Assembly (NCBI GenBank): GCA_002710765.1
Contig: PALK01000017.1
Coordinates: forward strand, 112,934 to 130,459
DNA length: 17,526 nt
Source: Rickettsiales bacterium
Lineage (GTDB): Bacteria; Pseudomonadota; Alphaproteobacteria; Methylaequorales; Methylaequoraceae
Direction of reading: 5' to 3'
A program made the position numbers and the translations under genes. The notes under the pieces were generated by a model. It saw only the letters and a list, made by a program, of their open reading frames with translations. It was not told the DNA's origin and did no database searches. Shown here piece after piece: positions 8,296 to 15,700 of this stretch. The first letter of the stretch is position 1, and each line of letters opens with the position of its first letter.

Positions 8296-8805
8296 TTAAG
8301 ACCAGACAGTAGCCAAGGCTTCATAGGCTTTATCTAAGGTATCATTATCAGGTTCTTCGCCATCTTCCATTTTACCTATAAGTTCTTGGAGGGCAGTAAT
8401 AGTCATAACAATTTGTCGCCATTTGAGTTCCCTCAATCTTTCGTAAACTCCTCGTTCTTCAGCACGGTTGACAAAGTTTTTACTTTCTAAATACTTTACC
8501 AGTGCTAAGAGGTCTAAACGCCATCTAATTCCGCCTCTGCGATCTTTAGATTGAGCGTGTTTGAACATAGGTCGGTTGCGAAGCACACCGATAACTTCAC
8601 GAGAGGTATATCTTCGTGGTTTGAGTTGCACCATTTTTTCAGAGATTTCTGTAGAGTAGCCGTAGCCTTCGTGTGCCAAGAGATAATCCACAATATCAAA
8701 AACTAACGATTCCGTCAAGGGTAATGGACGGGTGTCTCGCTTTCGCTTTGCGGGTTTTTCTTCAGGGTCTTTTGAAAAATCATAACCCTTTTCATCCTTG
8801 GCCAT
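8296..8805 (-). CDS. 169-aa basic protein, possible winged-helix DNA binder
   Basis: A charged N-terminal tail (KPAKRKRDTRPLPL) precedes a region that resembles a winged helix. It has a helix VFDIVDYLLAH, a second helix around YSTEISEKM, a recognition-like helix TSREVIGVLRNRPMF, and a turn with basic and Gly residues KDRRGGIRWRLD (about 92-103) as a possible wing. The C-terminal part (LKWRQIVMTITALQELI) is helical and could dimerise. If correct, it may be a transcription regulator of the element; the fold call rests only on the secondary-structure pattern. The start at 8805 is preceded by GAGGAG within a hairpin that spans the junction with the upstream acidic gene. Confidence 0.75.
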   Translation of the reverse strand: MAKDEKGYDFSKDPEEKPAKRKRDTRPLPLTESLVFDIVDYLLAHEGYGYSTEISEKMVQLKPRRYTSREVIGVLRNRPMFKHAQSKDRRGGIRWRLDLLALVKYLESKNFVNRAEERGVYERLRELKWRQIVMTITALQELIGKMEDGEEPDNDTLDKAYEALATVWS

Positions 8806-8824
8806 GAAGAGGTCACTCCTCTTC
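8806..8824 (-). promoter_or_regulatory. Perfect hairpin spanning a stop codon and ribosome site
   Basis: On the minus strand GAAGAGG-AGTGA-CCTCTTC forms a seven-pair stem with a five-base loop immediately before the ATG at 8805. It contains the TGA stop of the upstream gene (8813-8815) and overlaps the GAGGAG site (8816-8821). Folding would hide the site until a ribosome translating the upstream gene opens it. Confidence 0.55.
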
Positions 8825-9208
8825 TTCTAACTCAGGTTCAGGAAGTCCTAAAGAGATTCTAACCATGTCTGCTTTTTCAGCATCGTAGGCTAATTTAGCA
8901 TCAGCCAGTTCCATACCTTCGGCTACTTTATCCTTGATGTAGGATTTTCGGTTGGACTCAAACTCCATGAGGGCGAGAATAGCAGCATTTTCATCATCTA
9001 CTTGACGACCATCATCATCGGATTCAAACAAATCTTCTACTTCTTGTTCAGCAGTCAAATAATCAGTGGCATCAACGTTGACATATTCGTCAAGTTCATC
9101 GTCCATAACTTTACCAGTTACGCCTTCTTGCATTTTTTCTACCATTTCCAAAGCCTGTGGCTTAGTTACTCTAAATCCGACTCTTTCCCAGTATCGTGTC
9201 TCGGTCAT
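8813..9208 (-). CDS. 131-aa highly acidic protein
   Basis: Not recognised. The protein begins MTETRYWERVGFRVTKPQAL, carries a strongly acidic middle (EQEVEDLFESDDDGRQVDDE) and ends in EEEE. No cysteine, membrane span or signal peptide. It looks helical in the second half (AVAEGMELADAKLAYD-like spacing of Ala and Leu). ATG 9208 is chosen because a TATA box lies 27 bases upstream; another ATG at 9218 is out of frame. It heads a two-gene operon with the possible winged-helix protein, so it could modulate that protein, for instance as an acidic partner of a basic DNA binder; this is speculation from charge and context. Confidence 0.8.
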   Translation of the reverse strand: MTETRYWERVGFRVTKPQALEMVEKMQEGVTGKVMDDELDEYVNVDATDYLTAEQEVEDLFESDDDGRQVDDENAAILALMEFESNRKSYIKDKVAEGMELADAKLAYDAEKADMVRISLGLPEPELEEEE

Positions 9209-9231
9209 GGTAAACCATGTGGTAAACTACC

Positions 9232-9239
9232 TATTTATA
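9232..9239 (-). promoter_or_regulatory. TATA box (promoter D)
   Basis: TATAAATA with an upstream AAGAAAAGA purine tract that could be a BRE. Centre about 27 bases from the ATG at 9208. It lies seven bases after the distal TAA of the interrupted 52-codon ORF. Confidence 0.8.
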
Positions 9240-9246
9240 TCTTTTC

Positions 9247-9405
9247 TTAATTCGGAGTGACAGAAATAATTTTACGATTGGATTTAATAGCAGAAATCAA
9301 TTGGTCAGGATCGGTCACAGGGTCGCCTTCTACGAATTATAAATAACCTAAATCCAGTTGGTATTGGAATAAATGACGCAAAGCATTTTCTTCGCTACGA
9401 TTCAT
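9247..9405 (-). pseudogene. Small ORF with in-frame TAA (22 aa, or 52 codons if read through)
   Basis: ATG at 9405 overlaps the TGA of the upstream zinc-module gene (ATGA) and has AGAGG eight bases before it, so initiation is well supported. The reading frame gives MNRSEENALRHLFQYQLDLG then YL and stops at TAA (9337-9339). The same frame continues without another stop for 29 codons (FVEGDPVTDPDQLISAIKSN, then RKIISVTPN) to TAA at 9247-9249. The downstream part is protein-like in composition. This could be a nonsense mutation, a sequencing error, stop-codon readthrough, or a genuine 22-residue peptide followed by chance coding sequence. Function unknown. Confidence 0.55.
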
Positions 9406-9824
9406 TTTTTACGCCTCTTTGACTTTTTCCGGGGTTTGGCACCAAGAGTCATGTTAACAGGAGAATCAGGGTTATCTAAATCTTGAGTCAGACAGCGATG
9501 CCCGCAATAGGAACGAGTAGTAACGACTTTGTGCCAACGAGCAGATTTAGTTTTATGCCATCCCAAAGTAATCATGTGTCCCTGATCGAACTTGTTATCA
9601 CAGCAACTGCATTGAGCACCATCTTCGGTAGCCACTTCTCCAGTGTCGTCTAACCACTGGCCGTCATCGTCTTGTAGCAACATCCGAAGGCATTCAATAG
9701 AACATAAAACATCGGAATTAAGATGTTCAGACCACCTACCGTTAGCATTAAACAAAGTATCGGTAAAAATAACTACAGGTTTATTAGTTTTAATCACGGT
9801 ATCACACATCACGCATTGGCTCAT
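9402..9824 (-). CDS. 140-aa protein with two Cys4 zinc-binding-like modules and basic tail
   Basis: Two similar modules each have CxxC followed some 30 residues later by CxxxC. The first uses C4/C7 and C41/C45 (CVMC ... CSIEC); the second uses C72/C75 and C107/C111 (CSCC ... CGHRC). This pattern is typical of small treble-clef or TRASH/MYM-like zinc folds. The repeated layout suggests internal duplication. The C-terminus is a basic KPRKKSKRRKK, suitable for nucleic acid binding. It probably acts in the cytoplasm on DNA, RNA or a protein partner; the target is unknown. The start overlaps the preceding 40-aa gene by ATGA and AAGGAG lies eight bases upstream. The stop overlaps the next ORF by ATGA, so four genes are coupled in series. 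Confidence 0.85.
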   Translation of the reverse strand: MSQCVMCDTVIKTNKPVVIFTDTLFNANGRWSEHLNSDVLCSIECLRMLLQDDDGQWLDDTGEVATEDGAQCSCCDNKFDQGHMITLGWHKTKSARWHKVVTTRSYCGHRCLTQDLDNPDSPVNMTLGAKPRKKSKRRKK

Positions 9825-9943
9825 TCTACCAACTCCTTAAGTTCTTGTTTCATGCCACTAATAATAAACGGAAAGTGGTAATCGTTGAGAATCTTTTTAA
9901 TACCTTCACGCATTCGCTGGACTTCATCACATTCGCAACTCAT
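9821..9943 (-). CDS. 40-aa small protein
   Basis: The frame from ATG 9943 reads MSCECDEVQRMREGIKKILN, then a short Pro/aromatic turn (DYHFPFIISG) and a helical end MKQELKELVE, stopping at TGA 9821-9823. GAGGTGA lies four bases upstream. Its ATG overlaps the stop of the primase-like gene (ATGA) and its own stop overlaps the ATG of the zinc-module gene (ATGA). The two Cys (C3, C5) and amphipathic helices suggest a small adaptor, but no family is recognised. The precise fit between two flanking genes makes it a real gene despite its length. Confidence 0.75.
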   Translation of the reverse strand: MSCECDEVQRMREGIKKILNDYHFPFIISGMKQELKELVE

Positions 9944-10311
9944 TCAATCACCTCGTATAACTGCCATTCTCCAGAAGCGAGACCATCTTTATGAGAGAAT
10001 AATCTACCGACTGGAAATCCATGGGCTTGACGCTCGTTATCGGCTCTCAATCTGCCTCCACATTCTAATTCAAAAGGTGGGTCGTGAAAACGAGATCGCC
10101 ATGCAAAAGAATCAACGGAATCAACGGCTATGGGACGAAGATGATAGGAATCATCTAATTCGCCCACAAGGACGTGAAGCCCTTGGCCGCTGGATGATAC
10201 CCGATACCAGACCCTTTCGGGTCCAAAAGACTCGGCCAACTGGCTCAAAGCCTGCTGGACGATATCATTATCTATGGCGACATCATCCCAATCAAAAGTT
10301 AACACTCCCAT
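9940..10311 (-). CDS. 123-aa primase-like (AEP) domain candidate
   Basis: The N-terminus reads MGVLTFDWDD, with D7 and D9 in the position of the metal-binding DxD of archaeo-eukaryotic primases. SSSGQGLHVLVG follows, with S41-G-x-G-L-H46 resembling the second primase/polymerase motif (SxH). A later ELECGGRLRADNER and FPVGRLFSHKDG are conserved-looking but I cannot assign the third catalytic acid with certainty. At 123 residues it is shorter than a full primase, so it may be a stand-alone minimal domain, a degenerate copy or a different fold with a coincidental motif. ATG 10311 is chosen over a TTG at 10329 because the TATA box lies 28 bases upstream. It heads a four-gene coupled operon with a zinc-module protein. 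Confidence 0.8.
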   Translation of the reverse strand: MGVLTFDWDDVAIDNDIVQQALSQLAESFGPERVWYRVSSSGQGLHVLVGELDDSYHLRPIAVDSVDSFAWRSRFHDPPFELECGGRLRADNERQAHGFPVGRLFSHKDGLASGEWQLYEVIE

Positions 10312-10335
10312 AGGAGTAATTAGTAACAACCTCTG

Positions 10336-10343
10336 TTATATAG
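10336..10343 (-). promoter_or_regulatory. TATA box CTATATAA (promoter E)
   Basis: CTATATAA centred about 28 bases before the ATG at 10311, seven bases after the stop of the membrane-anchored 229-aa gene. It differs in sequence from the TATAAATA of the other promoters. Confidence 0.7.
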
Positions 10344-10350
10344 TTTGAGA

Positions 10351-11040
10351 TTACTTCTTAAGCATCTTGGAAGCAAAAATACCGCCAACAACTACGAGAG
10401 CAGCAATACCACCGTAAAGTAGGTAATTGGTTTCGTCTTCTTCAGTGTCATCGCCGTTTCCGCCATTATCAGAACCACCGTTGCCACCATTAGAACCGCC
10501 GTTGTCGCCGTTTGTGCCGTTATCACCAGTTCCGTTGTCGCCACCCGCAGGTGTGATAGGAACTACTTCATCAAGAGTGATATTGTAGGAGTCTCCACGA
10601 ATCCATGGAACTTCAGTAGTTACGTTTGCAGAACCATCTGCAGGGACATAAACTACGTTTTTTCCACGGCCATCACGGTAGAGTGAGTCGCCGGGCTTAA
10701 GGTCAAAGGAAAAGGTTTGTTTGCCGGGGCGTGATAGGTTAACAGTTTGACTAACTATATCAGCAGCACTGTCAAGTGTAAAGTGGAATCCTTTATCGTA
10801 TCCTGTTTTAACTCCACCACTTACGTTAGTAGTGTGAGAGCCAGCACCAGTGCCACCATCACCGATACTAAAACGACTAAAGTTGGCACCGTCATAGTTA
10901 GTAATGTTAGCACTATCAATGGTTGCTGCACCGAATTGTTTTGATGGTAGCGACATCAAACTTTCTGCGCTGAATGTTGGTAGTGGGAGATTAGTCTCGG
11001 ATTGAAACTTTCCAAATGAGTTATAGTCTACAAAGCCCAT
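10351..11040 (-). CDS. 229-aa protein with C-terminal membrane anchor and Gly/Asn linker
   Basis: Residues 1-160 look like a beta-rich domain with several N-x-S/T sequons (ANFS, TNVS, VNLS, ANVT, YNIT). Residues about 165-200 are a low-complexity Gly/Asn/Asp linker (GDNGTNGDNGGSNGGNGG), then DDTEEDE. A single hydrophobic span at about 206-224 (LLYGGIAALVVVGGIFASK) follows, and the chain ends in KMLKK. No N-terminal signal peptide is seen. This is the topology of a tail-anchored protein; a stalked surface or virion protein fits the linker and sequons. The basic end and acidic flank would by the positive-inside rule favour the C-terminus in the cytoplasm, which argues against a simple tail anchor. 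ATG 11040 lies 26-27 bases after a TATA box. It is a single-gene unit beside the Get3-like gene. Confidence 0.85.
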   Translation of the reverse strand: MGFVDYNSFGKFQSETNLPLPTFSAESLMSLPSKQFGAATIDSANITNYDGANFSRFSIGDGGTGAGSHTTNVSGGVKTGYDKGFHFTLDSAADIVSQTVNLSRPGKQTFSFDLKPGDSLYRDGRGKNVVYVPADGSANVTTEVPWIRGDSYNITLDEVVPITPAGGDNGTGDNGTNGDNGGSNGGNGGSDNGGNGDDTEEDETNYLLYGGIAALVVVGGIFASKMLKK

Positions 11041-11062
11041 GTAAAGAATAATACTCCACTAC

Positions 11063-11070
11063 TATTTATA
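11063..11070 (-). promoter_or_regulatory. TATA box (promoter F)
   Basis: TATAAATA with TTAAA upstream, centred about 26 bases before the ATG at 11040 and eight bases after the stop of the 52-aa membrane protein. Confidence 0.8.
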
Positions 11071-11078
11071 TTTAACGA

Positions 11079-11237
11079 CTATTCTTCTTCGTCATCATTA
11101 GTATTTTTATGATACCAGACCAGAAGTTTACTTAACTGTTCATTTCGCCAGAGAACCCAGCGCACAAAATAAATATTCGCAAAGCCATGCAAGATCACAG
11201 CCATCATAATTAGCCATACAATTGTTAAGTCATCCAT
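11079..11237 (-). CDS. 52-aa single-span membrane protein
   Basis: The frame begins MDDLTIVWLIMMAVILHGFA, continues NIYFVRWVLWRNEQLSKLLV and ends in an acidic NDDEEE before TAG. Residues 6-30 form one membrane helix with a short N-terminus; the basic RWVLWR after the span places the C-terminus inside by the positive-inside rule. The ATG is one base after the TAA of the Get3-like gene, with GGTGAG four bases upstream, so the two are cotranscribed and probably coupled. A membrane partner of the ATPase (in the place a receptor would take) is a reasonable guess; no family is recognised. Confidence 0.75.
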   Translation of the reverse strand: MDDLTIVWLIMMAVILHGFANIYFVRWVLWRNEQLSKLLVWYHKNTNDDEEE

Positions 11238-11238
11238 T

Positions 11239-12219
11239 TTACTCACCCGGTAATGTCATTTTATCAGTTCCCATAATCAAATCAGCGAAATCTTTTAAGT
11301 GTCCTGAATCGCCTAAACCTTTGGGTTCATAGGGTAAACGAGTTACTCCAATAGCCGAGACATCATGTTCTTTGCAGACTTTTTGATAATTGTTAATCCA
11401 TGGTTGCTGGTTCTGGTGTTCTGACCAGACCATAGCCACGGCAGGATTTTCTCCTCGGATATCAAAGTGTTGTTTGAGATCGGGAACGATGTGATTAATA
11501 ATAAGTGTATTAGCAGGAAGCCCAATAGATTTCAAGAAATTGATAGTGCGATAAAACTCCATGAATCCTGCTTCAGTCGGAATGGAAACTAACATAATTT
11601 TAGTTCTCTCGGTGTCTTCTAAAAATGATTTTAATAAATCTATTTCGTCACAGAAACTGGCCAGTAATTCTTCTAACTCATCAGTATCACTGCCTTTGAA
11701 CACAATACCTTTCAGTAATTTGCCAGAAATCTTTTTCTTCATACGGCGAATCTTAAGCAACATTTCTTTAATGGTATCTGGTGCAGTCAAGGCTTTGAGG
11801 GTGTGTCCCGTAGGTGCAGTATCAAATACAATTAAATCATATTCTTCATCACGCATAAGTTCTCCGAGAATCTCACAAGCACCCCATTCGTCTAAACCGG
11901 GGAGTGCTGACATAGAGACTACATCAGTATCCATATTAGGAAAAAGATTACTAAACATAGAAGCGAAAGCCTCTTTAACTCGGGTTACTCGGCCTGAAAT
12001 GGCTTTGGCAGCATCAATATTCATCGCCCAAAGATTAGTGGCAATTTCTTGAGGTGTAGAACTGATTTTAACTCCTACAGTATCGTCAGTGCTGTGAGCC
12101 GGATCGGAAGAGATAAGAATAGTTTTCAACCCTTGCTCAGCATAATAATGTGCTAAAGAAGCAGAAGTTGTGGATTTTCCCACTCCGCCTTTGCCAGTTA
12201 CTAACAGTAACTTCGTCAT
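11239..12219 (-). CDS. Get3/ArsA-family ATPase
   Basis: A P-loop ATPase of the Get3/TRC40/ArsA group, 326 residues, which is close to a single-domain member. The deviant Walker A is GKGGVGKST (9-17). Switch I is SSDPAHSTDD (37-46), with D46 in the position of the catalytic Asp of Get3. LPGLDEW (106-112) and FDTAPTGHTLKAL (132-144) match further family motifs. Get3 members deliver tail-anchored membrane proteins; ArsA members drive arsenite export. No CxxC zinc pair is visible, nor arsenite-site cysteines in the usual pattern, and no ars gene is nearby, so Get3-like targeting is favoured. ATG 12219 (MTKLLLVTGK) is chosen because the TATA box lies 26-27 bases upstream; the longer frame would translate the promoter. 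It is followed at once by a 52-aa membrane protein. Confidence 0.9.
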   Translation of the reverse strand: MTKLLLVTGKGGVGKSTTSASLAHYYAEQGLKTILISSDPAHSTDDTVGVKISSTPQEIATNLWAMNIDAAKAISGRVTRVKEAFASMFSNLFPNMDTDVVSMSALPGLDEWGACEILGELMRDEEYDLIVFDTAPTGHTLKALTAPDTIKEMLLKIRRMKKKISGKLLKGIVFKGSDTDELEELLASFCDEIDLLKSFLEDTERTKIMLVSIPTEAGFMEFYRTINFLKSIGLPANTLIINHIVPDLKQHFDIRGENPAVAMVWSEHQNQQPWINNYQKVCKEHDVSAIGVTRLPYEPKGLGDSGHLKDFADLIMGTDKMTLPGE

Positions 12220-12241
12220 GGAGAAGTATAGATTCCACTGG

Positions 12242-12249
12242 TATTTATA
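12242..12249 (-). promoter_or_regulatory. TATA box (promoter G)
   Basis: TATAAATA preceded by AAGAAGA (possible BRE), centred 26-27 bases before the ATG at 12219 and five bases after the stop of the 141-aa gene. Confidence 0.8.
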
Positions 12250-12254
12250 TCTTC

Positions 12255-12680
12255 TTAAGCCCACTCTTCTAAGAAATCACTGGAAAACTCTTCAGATAAG
12301 TCATCTAAATCAATTTTTATAACTTCTTGCTTTTCGGTAACAATACTAAATTGACAATACAACAACTCGGTTTCATTTGCGGAAGTAATACCACTCATAA
12401 TTGATTCCCAGAGCGATAAGCACTCTAACGAGATAGTGAGGTCTTCTTTAGGAAAGAATGGGGCTTCTGGGGTGATAACCATACCTGATGACACCAGTTC
12501 TCCAGAATAAACGGTAACTTTGCCACAAGTAATCTTGAGCATAACATAATCTGCACTATTAAAATTATCTAATGGGTGTATAATTATTTTTTCTACTCTG
12601 GTTCCGGGATCCATCTCTACAGTAGCGATGACGGAACTTGTGCGGCTTATCGGGATTTTAAAGTCTTTGCTTTTATCCAT
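12255..12680 (-). CDS. 141-aa protein of unknown function
   Basis: Not recognised. Starts MDKSKDFKIPISRTSSVIAT and appears to be a compact beta-rich domain (VEKIIIHPLDN, VMLKITCGKVTVYSGELVSS, LLYCQFSIVTEKQEVIKI) followed by an acidic helical tail (DLDDLSEEFSSDFLEEWA). No membrane span or signal peptide. The fold impression is of a jelly-roll or Ig-like small domain, but no motif secures it. ATG 12680 is preferred over a GTG at 12692 because GGAGGG lies four bases upstream. A TATA-like box 24 bases before the GTG puts the RNA start near 12692, so this is the one short-leader transcript among the first genes of the units. It sits between the giant gene and the Get3-like gene. Confidence 0.8.
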   Translation of the reverse strand: MDKSKDFKIPISRTSSVIATVEMDPGTRVEKIIIHPLDNFNSADYVMLKITCGKVTVYSGELVSSGMVITPEAPFFPKEDLTISLECLSLWESIMSGITSANETELLYCQFSIVTEKQEVIKIDLDDLSEEFSSDFLEEWA

Positions 12681-12712
12681 TTTACCCTCCACTTTAGTAT
12701 TGTGTTTTCCGC

Positions 12713-12720
12713 TATTTATG
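12713..12720 (-). promoter_or_regulatory. TATA-like box CATAAATA (promoter H), leadered transcript
   Basis: CATAAATA centred about 36 bases before the ATG at 12680. With the usual 25-base spacing the RNA would start near 12692 and carry GGAGGG (12685-12690) as a ribosome site, unlike the leaderless promoters. Confidence 0.6.
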
Positions 12721-12740
12721 CTTTAGCCCTTCGTGCATCA

Positions 12741-15700
12741 CTAATTTTCCGAATCCCGGCGTTTCTCTTCCGTTTTCTGTATATCTCCGGACGCAGAATT
12801 GCCGAAAGCGTCCACATCCATCATTTCATCAGTATCTGGATTAGGTGGAAGTAGATTTAACTGTGGGAGGAGTTCTTCAATAGATTCTTCATCCAAGGCA
12901 TAGAAATCACCTGCTAATTGTTCTTCTAAAGTTTCAGTAGCACTGGGTTTGAGAGTTCCGGCTTCTTCTCGTCGCTTACGCATTTTCCAACCACGGTTTC
13001 TTTCTTTGAGAATATCTTGGTATTCTTGACGTTGTTTAGACATCCATTCTTCTATTTCTTCTAAAGTCATCTCGGCAGAATCTTGTTTCAAGATTTTACG
13101 TTTATACCACTCTACGTTTTCAGGGGTGACTCGGAGACCAAGATTTTGACATTCTACAGCAATAATAGAATCAATTTCATCATAAAGAACATAATTCAAC
13201 CAAACTTGAACCTTTCTACCAGTAGTTCCTGTGATTTGGTAGGCAGTGTTGCCGCTATAACAAAAAGGAACGCCTGCTCCTTGATAAGTTAGGAAAGGCA
13301 TATACTGTGCATCTGCCCAAAAACCCCCACCGTTCCAAGGTGGTGCTCCTTCAGGATAGTTTAGATTAATAGGCACAGGATAATTAGGATCATCACACCA
13401 GTAGTTAGCCCACACATAACTCAAAGAGGTATCTTGAACTCCGGTGCCTGAAGGATAAGTTTGAGTCGTATTATAATCAGCAATACCAATCCAAATAATA
13501 CCATCTAAATTAGGGCTACCTTGTCTGGCAGCCCATAAACTGGAACCAAAAACAGTAGTGGCAGCACTATTAAAATTATTTACGGCAATATTGTAAAAAT
13601 CAGGAACATTACCAAAGTTTTGAGTTTGGTCTAAGAACTCACTGAAATCAGGAGTTACTGAAATCGCAGCGAATCCATTTCCTTCTTCGGAAACTGCTTT
13701 ATCATTATCGGCTAACGTCATCATCCATTGAGCACGGTCTAAATCAAAATCAGCACATACTGGTCTGCGAGTAGTGGTTGCTCCACCGGGACACAATTTA
13801 TTAAATGTATTGCCGTAATTGATAATATTGAAATCAATAGAGGCGTAGTTAGGTTCGTCGTTAACGGCAGCACAAGCCCATGAACCACCACCAAGATTAT
13901 TAAATCCAATCGGTCCTTCAGAGGGCATCACTAAATATTGATATGCTAAAGTGGAATCATTAACGTGTGGATAATATTTGGAGCCTTCGCCTTCAATAGC
14001 AACCGCATTGTTAACTTTAATATTCAACGCTTCCAGACGGAGATTCTGTGTGACGTGGGTGGTTTGATTGATATCACGGACATAAATGGCCGTTCCATCG
14101 CTGGTTTGATAAAAAGCAATATCTTTCAATCCTTGCGGATCTCGCACACCAGCAACTGGGAATGGGCTGAATGGCAAATCCCATGGATTTCCTGCACTTC
14201 GGTAAGAATCCAACGAAGCATTTAATTCGTCAACCAAACTGCCTAAAGTAGTATATTGACCAGTTCCCATAGGTTGGGTGGCTCCGGGTGGGGCAACAGC
14301 ATTAAGTCCTAACTCATTTTGATTGAGTATAATATCAAACTGGAAACCTGCTCCTGTGCCTGCCACATCACTGAAAAGATTACCTGTGGGACCATCACCA
14401 CACTTGGTAGTGTTAGTAGTGGGAATAGCCAGATATTGTTGAGGAATGGGATTATCAGTTTGTGGTGTAAGTGGTGAGACTCTTTTATCCCAAGAATCAT
14501 AGATATCGGGGCTGGTAACAGTAGAGCCAGTATTTTGATTAAGACCATTATATGGAACTGCTAAACGGTAGACACCTCCCCACACGGGTGCATTAGGAAT
14601 AGTTGTCCATTCGTTGATAACTGGGTTAACATCCAACAGAATATTGCCGGGGTCTTGAGCATGAACTGTAGGTCCTGTAAGATTTCCAGCACCGCCGTCA
14701 AAGGGTTTCCACCCGAGTCCTGTAGTGGTCCGATTCCAATGACCTAACATAATTTGTGCCAAACCAGTAGGTTCTCCGTAAGTATAGGTAATGGGTTCTA
14801 CATAAGTATGAAAACAAGACTTTTGGGCTGCCACTTGCTCGGTAGTTAAAGGAACTCCTTGAGTCTGAGTATAAATCCATTCCGAAGGCATGAGAGCGAT
14901 GTCTAAATACCCATCAGTATTAAAATCAGGTGCGTTGGCATTAGGTAAACAAGCAGTAGGGCTAAAGGCTGCGGTCGTTCTATCGGCTATAATGGCTTCA
15001 GCCCAACCATACCAAGTAATGTAAGGAACAATAGTTTTAGTATCCATAGCGATGCCATTAGCACTGTCAATGGCCGTCCACGGTTGTAAAATATATATTT
15101 CAGCACGTTTTTCATTCGTGCCTCCTGCTAATTCATTTACTTGTAGTAAAAGTCCTACATTAAAAAGTTGATTATCTGGTGCAGGATAATCAGCCCTAAC
15201 TGCAGCCAACGGTTTAACAAAAGTAGCATTATCTAACGAAGAATTGGTGGGTGCGACAGTCAAATTACAGGCATTTTCAGCATTTACATCCTCTAAAGAT
15301 ATGTTTTGGCGAGTAAAACACTTCATCCATGTAACATTGGCATAATTAGAAACATCTGGTTCGTCTTGCCAACCACCCGCAGGTGGATTATCTTTATTAG
15401 GGATTCCTTTTTCGGTGGCTTCAGTCCAACTGGTATTATATCCTGCGTAAGATTGACCTAAACAAGTTACAACACACAACGGTGAATAAACAGGTTTACC
15501 TCCTGAAACTTTACAGGAATAAGTTAAAGCAGGATCGGTGGTCGGGTCTTCTAAACAATTTCCAGTAATAACGAAATAAGAGATAAGTGAAGTAGGTGCT
15601 GTGTAAACACCTGTAAAATTAAAATTATTAAAATCTGGGAAAGCATTGGATTGTTCAAAAGTAGGATAATATAAACCTTCAGGACCTGTGAAAGAATTAG

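Noticed and set aside
8258..8298. Two TCGGAT copies between promoter C and the upstream stop as an operator
   Set aside because: Only two short copies, 14 bases apart, too little to distinguish from chance.
11561..12052. A 163-codon plus-strand frame
   Set aside because: It is antisense to the Get3-like gene, whose family motifs are unmistakable.
11239..12219. Arsenic resistance (ArsA) or ParA partitioning role
   Set aside because: No arsenite transporter or regulator, no ParB-like gene or repeats nearby, and the switch motifs fit Get3/ArsA better than ParA.
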